Below, one piece after another: positions 50,201 to 62,947 of a stretch of 64,000 bases of DNA (its first letter is position 1; every line of letters begins with the position of its first letter). Source of the stretch: Membranipora membranacea (lineage: Eukaryota; Bryozoa; Gymnolaemata; Cheilostomatida; Membraniporidae); contig OU612067.1 in assembly GCA_914767715.1 (NCBI GenBank), forward strand, positions 9,424,001 through 9,488,000, in the 5' to 3' direction. The translations under genes were made by a program, and so were the position numbers. Below the pieces are notes generated by a model. That model searched no databases and was not told where the DNA came from. It was given only the letters and a program-made list of their open reading frames with translations.

Positions 50201-53200
50201 TCTAGCAGCAGCAAGACAGCAAATAGCAACAACTGCTACCCTTGGGTGGGGTTAATTATTGCCCAAGTTATTTCCGGTTCTGCAATGATCGGGAGAGATG
50301 AAGGGTGCGAACTAGGAGCTAAATTTTGATGCTGGGTTCAGATATCATGCTGTTACTTCCCAGATTGGGAACAAAGACTGATTAGGTCATAAATCAGAAT
50401 TGATGCACATAGGCAGACATCAGGTGAGAGTGGGCAGAGTAATAAATAAGAGGATTTACGAGAGCGGGTCTTACTGTTTCACTATCCCAGTCATGCTGCG
50501 TATTGGCATCGCATTAGCTGATATAGAGAGTGAAATATGAAACCATTTGTAGCTAATATTCTAATAACTAACAGTAATACATCAAATCAAATAAACATAT
50601 GAATGTTGCATAATCTCCTGCTTATAAGAGGATATTAGAACATATCAATTAGCAAAGATAACTCCCCGCTGACGTAACTAATAAGTAAATGAGCTATCGT
50701 ATGTTGCCATGTAGTGTCTGGGGTTAGGGACTACCTTACAAGAGAAACTGTATGTGGGTAACTTGGATGAGCCAGTCCCCCTCGACACCCTCGAGTTTAC
50801 AAAGTGTTTAAGGAATTTCATGGGATGCCAATTTCACTTCTCCACAGTAAGTTAGTTATAAGAGGGTGCAGCAATACCTCACAGTTTGGTCCTTCGCCAG
50901 AAATTGTGATGGTCATACTATCAACATTATTGAGCAGTCTCAAAAAAAGTTCTCAGAGACAAAAGCACTTCACTTGCAAAAGACAAAGCCACAATAGATG
51001 AGTCATTAAGTAGTAAACCCACATTATAATGGCAATGGCCTTATCAATAAATTTGGGCCTGGCCAAAACTTGGCTCTTAGAACTTCAACCTTTGAACAAT
51101 AAGTTTGGAATATTCATTAGGGGCAAATTGATTCAATCATCAATGTGTGAATAATGATGTTGTTCACCTGTCAAAATAACATTGGGTGATTCCATTGCAA
51201 GGTGCTCTGGCAGTGGCAGAGTTGCACTACTACATACTTGCAGGAGGGATCAACAGTCTTTATTCTATCCCAATTGTGAGGAATCACACCAACCAGTGAG
51301 TTCAGTTCAGCCTTTTCAAGTTGTTCATAATTAACATCAAAACAATCGTGCACAAAAGAGCAGAATTTGGTGGCACCTACAAATCATTCAATGGAGTAAA
51401 AGAAAAGCAAATTGTTCTAAGCTCACAAAATTTTGAATAATCACAATTGCCAGACATTAGCGCACACCTTGAAACCACCTAGGTTAACAACTACCCTGAA
51501 CAATTTCTTCTAAAGGGGCTATTAGGCAAGAAAAGAAACACTTGAACTAATATTTTACATAATTCAGAGCTGAATGAAATATTTGATATGTGACCAGGGT
51601 CATACCTCTCATGCCAATTTTATGGATAGCGTGATACGATCTAAAGTCTTGAATGTCAAGTAACAGCCTCTCAGACATGGCAAGACTTTGTTAACTTTTT
51701 CTGTGTATGCAGCAAATTCAGACACAGCGCCATTGATGTGACAATACTTATGAAAATATGTCTCTACCGCAGGGTAGGGCAGGCCTAACATGGCCTTGAT
51801 ATAGAGGTAGCGGAGAGTCGGATGCTAGCATTGCTTGTACACTGAGTCAGACTCACTCCCGCCTGTAATGTGATTAAGGAACCCAAGCAAGAAGGGTGCA
51901 AACAGTTTACAGGACAGAGAATAACGACAACAGTACCTCCCTATCAGAGCACTTTTTTTGGCAACCTAACTAATCGGCCTGATATGAAGAGTAGAGTGAA
52001 TAATGGAAAGGGGACATTGAAATCTCATCAATGAAGCAAAAAATGACAGAGGTCAAGTGACCAATTGATCCTTGAGTGTTTGTTTATGTACTATGTCTAA
52101 GCTTGTGTGGATCAACACAGGCTGACACTTTCTTGTTGCTTACTTGATGTGAGCCGCAATGGGTTTGTTTTTATTTCTGCATGCTATAAATGTGGTTAGC
52201 GATGATTGAACTCCAATCAAAACAGCGATCATTAGCAACCAAAATAGTAACTGATATGCTGCCGGAACATAATGTCACTAGAATATGTACGCCCTTCCTA
52301 TTCCAGCCTACACTCAAGTATCAAATTGAGTGAGTCATTATCAAAACACGCTAATTACTGCTGCCAAGAGTTAGTAGGTCACCCTAAGTAGGGCTATAGT
52401 ACTACTGCACTACTGTAAGCCTTGCTACCAATAGGCCTAGTGGTAGAATGAAGCAGTTTATCTTGTGTAGTGTGAGTGAAGATCGAGTTACATATACGAG
52501 AATTGCATCTTCAAACCAGCGAATTCGACAAATGAAATCCTTGAATAATGATTTATAGATGAAATATTTAGGTCTTCTGTCTCAGAGAAACCATGGTAAT
52601 TCATACTACAATACCCTCTAACCCTCCAGCATAGTGAGTCTCTGTCATAGAGTGATTTGTCAATCATGGTCTATGAAGTCACATCATAATTACAGACGGT
52701 TATTCTAATTCAGCACTTTTTTGAACGATGAGAACAGCTGCTGTTGTCACTACTACTCTAGAGCTGGAAGTACTAACAAACTGTGTGAAATAGCGGTAAT
52801 GATGACCAGCAGGTCCAATAATGTAATCTGCTTTATAAAGAGCAATAATAGACAGGCCAATATTAGGACTAGGTTTGGGACAAAACTAAAGACCGCATGG
52901 ATCCATGGCCATCATCTTCCATAGACATCATCTACCAAAGGTGTACCAAACCACGTAAGTCAGACTGTAAAACAAAACTCCTTGTTGAATTGAGAAATTC
53001 TCAAAATCGGAAACGAATAATAATATGCTGATGCAGGCTCTCAATGCGCTGCCCTATTGACATAGCATTTTGAACTGTTACAGAGGCTTATTTAACAACT
53101 CGAAAAGAGTCAACAAAACTTAAAATACCATTCCTGAGTGCGACAGCAAACACGGTACAGGTATAACCTCGTACAAGGGCTGAACAGACGGCAAAGATAA

Positions 53201-56200
53201 GGCCTCGGTGCAAACAAACATGTTCAAATCCCAATAGAGATTAGTGACGGAATTGGAACCAACTACAAATAGCATAAGATGAGTCAGCGGTTAATAAATG
53301 ATGACATCGATCGAACAAATCAGTGATCACAGATCGTCTGGGTATGTGGGGAGTTAATAATTAAGAACTCAAGATAAAGATCACCAATTACACACCCCAG
53401 TGTATTCGTGTCCTTACATAACCAGCGATTACTTTCGATTATCCCGTGAGAACTTTTGATACATGTTACTCGATGTTACATGTATTTGGCAGTCAATGCC
53501 TGACCCTATGATGTGATGACGGTTCAACAAAACTTGACAGGACAGCGATTTTGTCTGATACTAAAAGGGAGCCGGTGTTTCCTCGACTGTCTCGCATATC
53601 AGTACCCTCGTAACGCAGTATGAGAAATCCTTACCCTCACCATTTCAATCCAAACTACTCGATGTTAGATTACCAGATCACCGGATTTCACAGTGACAGG
53701 CTGTTTTAAAGATTCTGAACAAATGAATTTGGCATCAGGTTAGCCATTGGTGACACTGACAGGGATTGATGACAGGAGTACTGAAAGCCATGAGTGTGAG
53801 GCTTCGAGAACAAATACCTACAAGCAGAATGAGCCAAACAAGACTTAGCTGGAAGATATGGCCAGTCTAAATTGACCAAGCCCTCAAACAGTGCTAAAAT
53901 CCTGACCGGTATTTAGTCATTTATCACATACCTATATTCTTTTTGCCCTTTCTTGATGAGTGTTTGAGAAATCCGAAGCAGCCTGCTAGCTTCATGATGA
54001 TATGACTGTCAGTGAGTATTGATACTACCAAGTAAGACCATTAGCGGTAAACCACCTAGATAAATTGGTGATAGTGTCCGATTTACGTAGTTAATCCAAT
54101 CTCATTTAGTATAATCTGGTTTAAGTAGTTATAATACTAGGTGTAGACAAAGCTATGAGTGTCTTCCAAATCTAGCAGATTAATGGCTCTTGAGTCCACC
54201 ACAACATCTGTAACGTTATACAAAGCTGCTCTAAGTCCTCTCAGTCGTCAGTTAGTAATCCTACTTGTTATCAGCAAGATCCTTACAACACAAGCTGTCT
54301 TCGCTTCGAAACGAATACTAAACGCACAGCTGAGTTTTTCCTATACAGCAGGAACAAGGCCCACTCTTTCTTCCTCTACTATATTCTGATGAATAACACA
54401 CTGGCAGTCACGATGTCTATAATATTCTGAATGAAGACTTCAAACAAAAACACCACTGTATGAGGCGATGTCGAAATCTCCGAGTGATTCAACTATAATT
54501 TCCTACCCTCGATGACTCAATGCAGCCACTTGTAATATTATAATTGTGCAACTGTGCAATCTAAACGGCAGTCCAGTCGGCTTTGCTCTCAATAGCATTG
54601 ATGAAGCGGGCACAATGATTGAACAAATAAATGGAGCAATGAGAATTCCTATAGCCCATAGAAAGTAGGAATTCATGCATGCATGCTGAGCTGCATTCAT
54701 CAATAACCTTTAACCCCTGATATAATTACTATTGGCGTAAACCATGATCGCCGATTATGATGAATCACAATTCTTGGTTATTTTTTTATATTGAGTATAT
54801 TGTAATGATTGATAAGGTCAATTTACCAGGACAGTAGTTATGTGTGGAATTTAGATAGTGACACCATGCAGGCTATTTTAGAATAGCCTAAAACCCAGGA
54901 TAAGATAACAGCGACACAGTAGATTGATTACTAGGTGATATAAAAATGGAATTCTTGTGAAGCTTCCTTACCTAAATCAATCACCAAAGAATGTTACACA
55001 TCATGAGTGAAAGCGCGATCCAAGTCCTGATTCAACAAGACAGCACCTCGGGCCCCATGTGGGGCTTGCCAACGTATGGTTGTATGGCCGCAAGACAAGA
55101 GAACATTTGGCCTAGCGCCAAAACAATGGATGTTAATGAATGATAACAATATTTCACACTGCCCTACCTACAAGAGGTTGGCTGGAGCTTAATTTAGCTA
55201 GTCTGCTGATGATCGAATGTTAGCTAGCACCTATTTTCGCTAGCATGGGTGGTCCTCGGTAGGAAAGCAGGAAGAGAGATGAAATACAGTTCAAGCCTGT
55301 GTTAACTGACAAAAATCCCTTTAACATATACACCACTCCTCTAGGGTGGACATTCGTTTACCATATCTTGATACCACTTGCGATGCTGGGGCCAAAAAAT
55401 GATTACACTAGTACATATTGGCTGTGACTGTGAATTTAGCTTAACCCATCAGCTGTCAGTTACATTCAGCCTCACAACAGAAGCCTGATGTGGCTTCTTT
55501 TTCTGATGGATTGGTAAGGAAGGAAGCCAAACATTGAATATAAATCAGCAGGGTCTATCAGGATTCATTACCAAGGACAAGGCTAACATGTCTGTATCCA
55601 AAGTAACCTAAGCTTAATTATATCTGTGTGCACTTCCTAAACTACTATGACCCTCACAGCTAGCCGGAAGAGTCAGGGTAGGAGGCAATCCTACACTCAA
55701 ACTGAACACTGGCTGGCTGATAGAAAGCGCCCACGCCGCACTGATCAAACAAAACTAGTTTGATTGAAATCTCCTCTACAATCACAGTTCTGCCTGTCCA
55801 AGAATGATTCAGTCCAGGAGTGACCGAATAGTATTAGTCATACAATTAATTACACCAACGCCTATTCCAGGGTTCATACTACTAAAAACACTTACATATA
55901 AATCTTTTGAGAAAACTTATAATAGTCCTTATAATAGTTTCCATCCTGTCCAGTGTCCAGACTAGCTAGATATAAGAACCACCAGGCAGACTGAAGATTA
56001 TATCCTGACTAATAGTGACCTCCTGCCACTGAAGCAATCCGTGTGGGGGTTAATCCTACAATAGTTCCATCCATCAAGATAATGATTGACGACTTTGTCC
56101 AGGACAGCTGTTCATGTAGACCAAACGGTTTTATAACACTCCACTGAAGATACAACTCAATCTCACCAAAGAACCACCACAATCTAGCATTGATCGGTTA

Positions 56201-59200
56201 TGCAAACGTTGCAGCCACTGTTTTTATAAGTCATAAAGATCCAAATTGCACTCTAATCTTCTCGGCGATAACGATAATATTATAGTGATTGGTTACTGTC
56301 ACTTTCAAACTTTGACAAGTTTGTACTTCTTAAAATTATGTATAAGCACCAGGTGTGGTCCTGTTATGTTTTATCAGTCAGCTATACTCTGTGAGGCTTT
56401 ATAAGAATGTAGTGGACAGCACTGATAAGCGATAAGACACGAACCAATTACCTCCGAGTACAAATTCAGCTAATATTATAATACCAGCAAGACACCATTC
56501 ATTATAAATGAGCAGTGAAAGTGGCTTGGTTGGTTGCTACCATCACAATTCGGCCACAAAAATGGCAGGATATCAAATAGTTCTAATTGTTATAGATGGG
56601 TAGAGATGGCGTATAACCGAGACTATCCCAGCATGAGCCGCTCTACATGACATGAGCTGTGACAGAACATGACAGGCTAAAAGTGGAGTCACATCAAGCC
56701 AAGCTTCCTCATTCCTCATTCATCCCTATCGTTATGATTTCAGATTAGGGGATTTATGAATTGGGAGTTTAACTGATGGAACTTGGACTAATGGCCAGTA
56801 GCATGCTTATTTTTACCCATGTAGACAAAACACAATGCGTTTTGTCTACGTGTTTTAACCTATCATGTTAGGAATGAAATACTTGTATCAACTTGATTGG
56901 GCATTGGCATGAATGAAATTGTTGTAGATCGGCGTCTGTTTTTGAAAACATCAACAACTTGCTATAGTTAATAATTGCCTCAAGGATGCATTCCTAACAT
57001 TGCATGCAAATTAGTCCCCTAAAACAATAATAAAACAATGCGTCTTAGACTCCTCGAAAGTAAATTGGCATAATTTATGTCACTCTAGGTGGAAACTTTC
57101 AGCTGCTCGAATACTCCTTGAGTTTCAGTGGACATACCAGCATTTTAATCACAGGATCCTTTGAAAATGGTTTATTATTTATAGCAAACAATAGCCTTAG
57201 TAACCTTTAAAAGCAACGGGTGGAGCGTTCAACTCCCCAACAACTCAGCTGAATAAATCAATCTTACAATGTGAACAATGCTGCCGCATATTTTTGGTAT
57301 TTCATGGCCTTAATCCTCATAAAATCTACTGGCGAATGAATAGTTTGCTAACACGGAGGTATGCGCTAATACTTTTTCCACACAGAACCGGATACTGAAT
57401 GTTACAGAGCCCATCTGTAACTGGAGGCGCTGTACAAACTTATACTTGTTTGCAGTGGAGTACAATTCAAACTGATATGTGTAACAAATGTTAGCTTTCA
57501 ACTTCATTGGGCTGATAACTCCCTTTTTGTTGCACAAGCCATTCAGTCAAATCAACTTGGAGTGCCCTAGCATCGAATAAGCAGATGTCTTGGCCATTTG
57601 TTAATGCGGTGGTCTCCGCAGTAGTACTACATGAAGCCTGAGATTGGTCCTCACCTTCTCAAAGCCGAAACCTTACAGCTTATCAAGAACGCCCTTAAAT
57701 GCTCTCCAAAGAGCGATATCAAATATCGTGAAGTGTGGCAACAACTACAAAGTCAACACACCAATACTGGTAATTAGGCTGCAAGAAATTGAACTAAATC
57801 TCAGTTCAATTTGATTTCACACCCACGGCGTACACCGGAGTTAAGTAATAAGTGACAATCCTATTGTCACATTACATCACTATTCAGACATCAAGAAAAA
57901 CCAACCAGCAGATGGCGACATCCACAGCCAATATTTCATACCATACATGTCCAACTTAGACAAGGTAATGGGGGAAGCACCACAAATTAATTTCATTCAA
58001 GAGTCTCATCAGCTGTCATGCAATGCCCAATCGTTATTCTATAAATGAGAAATGTATGACCACACTATGAATACTTTGCACTGAAAAATACATGCAGAGA
58101 AAAATAAGAGTTCCATTCATTTGCCACCAAGAAAATGAATTATACTACAAGAGAAGACAACTTAAATGCATGTCAATAATCATACTAGGAACACAGCGCC
58201 CATCATCTTTGCGGATGGAACCAGGAAAGCAGGAAGTGTGAATAAAAGAAACACAATCTTTTTACTACACCCTCCCTCCCCAAAACCTCAGTTATGCATG
58301 TGTAGTAATACTGTATACCCATGTTATTAGACTACACCAGCTTCTCTTTCACTGACCCTTTAGCTCCTTCCCCTAAACTATCAAGCCATGTAGGAGTCAT
58401 TGGCAGTATAATTATATCCTTTTTAGAGTCATACATCCAGTGATGGTTGATGAACGATCACAGATTGAATTAAAGTGCAAAAGAGGATGTAGATATCTTT
58501 GTGTTAGCATTCCCGGCGCCGAAATCACTGTAGCTATGATTATTGAATTATTCAGGAATGTCTTATAATTATTATGTGGGATGATATTGGGAAAATATTG
58601 TTGGCAGCGAGTTTGGCATTATTGCGTAAGCTTCCTAAGCTAAGAAAAGGCATATGACCATCAGTTTATCAAAACATGTCAGCCCTCCAAAAAGCGTATT
58701 TGACATACATTAGAAACTACCACTGTTGCTGCTATCGCTCAGAATTTCTATTTCTAGGCTTTCCCATGATAAAGATCAGCTTATAGTTTCCCTCAACCGC
58801 TGTGTGAGACGAAAGAGACGCTCCGACAAGCCAGTCTGCACTACATTTTTCGAATGATTTAGGGCGGCAAATACAATTGCATTTGCAAGTCTTAGCACCC
58901 AGACAATACGATCCAGTCGTTGCAGGTAGTTTTAGTCATAAAAAATTATAATGATCATTCTATCCAATTTTATGGTATTATCACTCAAACTTTGTCTGAG
59001 CGCCTGGACCTTGCCTTCACCTAAAAATCACATACAACATACCTTGTTTTGATTTGGAAGCCCGACTCCTAGCTAGCCTATAGGGTGATATATCCTGAGG
59101 ACTAGTGTGCTGATATAACGCCGGCTTTATCACAGGATCCTTTGGCGGCGCTGAGGATGTTTGTCTGAGTGAGGTGTGTGGTTGTTTGGTAATGTTTGGG

Positions 59201-62200
59201 GTACTGGTGATCGGATCAGAAGAGCCATTGATATCCTCTTGTGATCCAGTCTCAAAAAAGTTAATCATGTGTTTTACACTTTGACCTCTACATGGAGACT
59301 TCCCTCGTATCTGCTCCAATCTGTAACAAAACCAGGAACATGTTCAGTGTACTTGGCTTATAATTTCCCTGGCGTAAGAGTTTATACATTTGGAGTTGCC
59401 TTTTCATGCACGAGAGACAAAACACAGAATAAGCAGAGATTAGATCTATAAGGAAGACGTATCTGCTCCAATCTGCAACAAAACATATACGGTCTGTATT
59501 CAGCTTATAATTCAGAACTCTTGTTTATTCATACAATGAGTCCCTACAGCTAAATGTCGACGCATTCTAAGGTCTAGTGTTTCACACTCTGCATGATGTG
59601 GTCATTTTTTGTGGTCCCAAGAGGTCTGAGTTAATTGGAGTGTAACTAACGTGCATTTCTATGTAGGCCTATCATATGTAGTTAATGATTATTTGTGAGG
59701 GATTCATTCCTTATGCATCTCAAAACCTCTAACTGTTCAGCACAAAGAATTTCTCATGGGTATGTCTAATGTTAGCTAGAGTTCCCAGGCTGCAACTTTG
59801 TTTTACCAAAATCGCCCTGGATTGATAGTTAATACATGTGGAGTTGCCTTTCCACGCTAGAGAGAACACAAAATTTCAAGAGCGCGAGTATTCCAGGTAG
59901 ACGGCCGATTTTGTATACATAGTAATTATATATGGATGGGAGTGAAACCAGCAGCATATTATGAGGCGGGGATAGGATATCTACTTATGAATCGAATATT
60001 GTGTATATTTGGGCAGCTCAATGAATAGTCTAAAGAAAAGTAGAAGTCCACTCACCTGCCCCGACTGCGACTTCGTATTTGACTATCCAGTAAGACTGTT
60101 CTGTTCAGGGGATCAAACTCCCCTCTGTTTTGACTAGCGCTACGCCTCTGACCAAGGGGTGAATATTGCCGGCGTGTAGATAGGGGTGATGAGTTATGAT
60201 TAGAAGATGTGTTGGCAGAACCGCGTCTCACAAAATGAGGTGAGCCGCTCGGTGAGCCACCGCTCTCACTCCTTAAGATCAAACAAAGACAAACTCTATA
60301 TTAGGTTAGAACTTAACTTCAAATGCTAACCAGGTCTGGAGATGTATCGTGACTCTGACCCCTACTAAACATGTAACTGTGCTCTCAAGACATTCAACAA
60401 CAATAGAATGAAATGGTTCACAGATGGTATAGTTAGAGCAATGTAAAGGATGTTTGTAACATAGTTTCTTGTTCCTTTCTAGTTCCTGTAGTGTCAAATG
60501 TGACTTTTGGTATGATTCACTGGTTACAAATTAGAAATTACACTGCAGGTTAGTTTGTGGACCATAGTTACAGTCAAAGATTTAGTCCTAGTTAGGTCAC
60601 TAAAGCCAAACCAGTTCAATTATTTGCTCTTTTTGGCAGACAATGATGGACACTGCATAACACGGATAACCATCATAAGCCCAAATTGGTTTTTCCATTT
60701 CCGGTTGACTTTCACATCGGTTTAAAAGGCAAATTTCAAATTACAATCTACAATTTGATGGACATACCTGTTGGTGCTCATAGTTTCTCTGTGTATATGA
60801 TCTAATAGTGAATCATGAGACACAACTCCGCTGTCTATAGTAGATATCCCTCCTATGCTATGTTTAGCTCTATGACCACTGTGGAAAGTAAGAGAGAAAA
60901 GTACTTAGACCGAGATCTCAGTAGATGCTTGAGGAATGATCAAAGGTCCCCTCAACAATGCTTCGAACCTCAGACTAAAGGTTCAGTTGAATTTTCTCTT
61001 CCCAAATGTAAACCAAACGGCAGCGGTTCATCTTGTAGTCCAGCCGCAACAAACATCAGGTTGCCTAACCACAAGCTGTTCATTTACCTTGAATTAAAAT
61101 TTCAGCACTCAGGTTCAAAATTGCACCACTTGTATCCGACAAAGTTTTGAGAAAATGTTTCACACAAAATATAATAATGAGACTACAAGACAAAATCAGA
61201 TCACAGAGAAAGGATCCTTACTCTGTGATCTGATGACCAGTCCAGTCTTGTCTGATCCCTGAAAGCTACCGAACTTGACTCAATATTTTACATAATCCAC
61301 AGCAGGAGCAGCATTATAATGAGCAACATTCATCCAACTCTATCTAACTAGCTATCAAATAACAACCCAAACATCCTCAACCCCTGGAGGCATGCGGTCC
61401 AGGTGTATTTGAAAGTGTAATCACTGCCCACTCTGTGGCAATGACCCTAGAAGGCAACTCTAATTGAAACACAGACAATGAAAAGCCACAATTGTTTCTA
61501 GACAGCAATACCAATCAACTTACTTCTTCAACAAACCGCCAGCTAGCACAAAAAATCTACAGTTTATAAGTCCCTCGACAGCACTGGAGACTGAAATGCA
61601 TTATCTTATTAACGTGAAGCTTGTAAAACTATGTAGATGTATTCTAGGTTACAATTATACATTTGCACTGCATGGTAATGTCGAGACCAATCAATATCAT
61701 TACATGGGATAGAATGGTACGTCACATGCCTATATGTAACTGAGCCATAATAACTTAACAGGATTATCGTGTAAATATGGTTATAAATTGATGTGTGTGG
61801 CAGCAAAGACCAAAATTAATGCATGTTATGAAATGGAGGTCATCTTTGATATCTATCTTGGATGATACTAATTGTTATATTGATACTGGATAAATAGATG
61901 ACTGTTTTCCGAACGAAAGAAATATTTGACAGAATTAACTATAGTTTTGTCTATAAAAAATACTGCTTCCTATGATGGAGAGGGGACAACTCCAATTTAA
62001 AACACAATTTAGTTCAAAAGTTCTCAACTCCTGAACTCCATACGAGGAAAATCTCACACAGTGGGCTCTACTTGACCGAAGAAACTATATGCACAGAAGC
62101 CTATCTTGACAAGTTACTGCAGTTGGTGCTTATCAAGAAAGGAAATGTGCAAAACGAATCAATGGCAGTGAAAAGTTATTAAATTTTGATTGAGGCTATG

Positions 62201-62947
62201 TTTGTTGCCAAAATGTCAGTCGCTTAATTTCGCAAACAGAACTGGTATGTCGTGATGAGCCATTCCATATTTGCGAATATTTAAGCTAAAACAGACTGCT
62301 CAGTGATGCTTGTTTTCATGTAATATTTCACAGTTAAATTTGGTAGCCCACCACAAAGTTTGTTTATCTAAAGCTGAATCGCCTAACATATCATCGATGT
62401 GGTTGTTACATTCTACTATTTGCGGAGCTAGTTGACTTCTTCAATCTAGAGCCGAACCCAAACTTTCATTTGCAACTAAAATCTGCCCTGGCTCAACTTA
62501 ACATGAATGACAGATCTCACCACAAACAGACAATCAATTTGTGAACTTTATTATCTGAGCTAGGATATTAAAATTACATAAACTTCCACCTTGGCTAGTG
62601 AAAGTCAGTGGTACCCACAAGTTAATTCATACAAGGGAATTTGGTCCCTTCAGCAAGATCTCAATGCATTCTAATATCACTTAATTCAGACTCTGCTTAA
62701 ATAGGACAAATTTTTGTGGTCCCAAGAGGTTTGAATTAAGTGAACTGCACTGAAGCCCCAAACTAGCTGAACTAAACTCTAGCTAATATTAACTCCTCTA
62801 CTCGACTCACCTGTGAGATCGGCTGGTAGTTGACGGACAGCGGTCAGTGTTTAGTACGAGTGTACTCATAACTTTATGTGTTTCCTCTGGGTCTGAATCG
62901 TCCTCTAAATACTGCAAGTCTTCTGTGGACATCAAACTGCCGTATGT
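44293..62947 (-). CDS. DLGAP: DLGAP/GKAP (SAPAP)-family scaffold protein, ten exons, 5' partial
   Basis: In transcript order the exons are 62811-62947, 60768-60788 (21-bp microexon), 60056-60271, 59043-59320, 48284-48987, 47377-47482, 46678-46769, 45481-45639, 45068-45143 and 44293-44444. Phases agree at every junction and give 646 residues from the first exon seen. The C-terminal region is the GKAP domain: NGEWFLKITDEAQ, CDIAQKDLDENDLTEE, GKAHLLVNKKFKQFRGLCD, then PRPTTSQDLAGFWDMV. Vertebrate homologues bind PSD-95 guanylate-kinase domains and Shank at synapses; in animals without synapses the family is thought to be part of cortical or junctional scaffolds. Upstream exons are Ser/Arg-rich with RRGS and RRSAS phospho-type sites, followed by a Thr/Asn-rich linker. 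The end, SESDDVIFVS, lacks the usual Shank-binding QTRL. The first exon opens at an acceptor, so more exons probably lie beyond 62947 or outside the window. The intron 48988-59042 is about 10 kb. Confidence 0.9.
44567..44603. mobile_element. 23-bp palindromic insert CAGGGAGGGT type, 7-bp TSD
   Basis: The insert 44574-44596 is CAGGGAGGGT, GGG, ACCCTCCCTG. It is flanked by perfect ATTGCAC repeats (44567-44573 and 44597-44603). It shares the arm AGGGAGGGTGGGA with 31930-31963 and sits in the last intron of the DLGAP gene. Confidence 0.75.
46547..46596. repeat. Inverted repeat, TAGAACAAGTTT arms
   Basis: Perfect 12-bp arms (46547-46558 and 46585-46596) enclose a 26-bp centre in an intron of the DLGAP gene. 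No flanking duplication can be seen. Confidence 0.6.
53932..53995 (-). CDS. DLGAP: Probable alternative first coding exon of the DLGAP gene
   Basis: On the minus strand an ATG at 53995-53993 opens MKLAGCFGFLKHSSRKGKKN and reaches a consensus donor (ATAG then GTATGTG) after 64 bp, that is phase 1. The next exon of the gene (acceptor at 48988) begins with the two bases needed, so splicing would read ...KKNIG then SPTTAIAAD in frame. The product would be a short isoform of about 450 residues with a basic N terminus that keeps the whole linker and GKAP domain. Vertebrate DLGAP genes also use alternative N termini. Promoter evidence is absent, so this rests on phase and splice signal. Confidence 0.6.
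56810..56860. mobile_element. 35-bp palindromic insert CATGTAGACAAAAC type, near-perfect TSD
   Basis: The insert 56818-56852 has 14-bp arms CATGTAGACAAAAC and GTTTTGTCTACGTG (one mismatch) around 7 bp. Flanks TTTTTACC (56810-56817) and TTTTAACC (56853-56860) match at 7 of 8 positions. Same architecture as the other inserts but with a different arm sequence. Confidence 0.5.
59561..59645. mobile_element. pogo-like MITE fragment
   Basis: GCATTCTAA..., then TTTTTGTGGTCCCAAGAGGT, then a GAGTTAATTGGAGTG end aligns over about 85 bp with 62665-62752. The CTTGGGACC core next to an AATTAA/TTAATT pair resembles termini of pogo/Tigger-type MITEs; the class is inferred. Confidence 0.5.
62665..62752. mobile_element. 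pogo-like MITE fragment, second copy
   Basis: Related to 59561-59645. Here the internal inverted pair CACTTAATTCA and TGAATTAAGTG is preserved and GTGGTCCCAAGAGGT is identical. The right end reads GTGAACTGCACTG. Both copies lie in introns of the DLGAP gene region. Confidence 0.5.

Larger units (their letters stand above)
48988..59042 (-). other. 10-kb intron of the DLGAP gene
   Basis: Apart from the alternative first exon at 53932-53995 and a palindromic insert at 56818, no known exon is found. Two minus-strand frames at about 51185-51353 (...GVIPHNWDRIKTVDPSC) and 51609-51827 (HPTLRYLYIKAMLGLPYP...) look protein-like, and the first ends at a good donor (AA then GTATGT), but I cannot assign them and the second has a stop just before its possible donor. 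The frame upstream of the 48987 acceptor stays open to 49219 without support as coding. Confidence 0.5.

Noticed and set aside
60815-61150. 111-codon plus-strand frame with Ser/Lys-rich sequence
   Set aside because: It lies in an intron of the minus-strand DLGAP gene, has no splice partners and no recognised domain.
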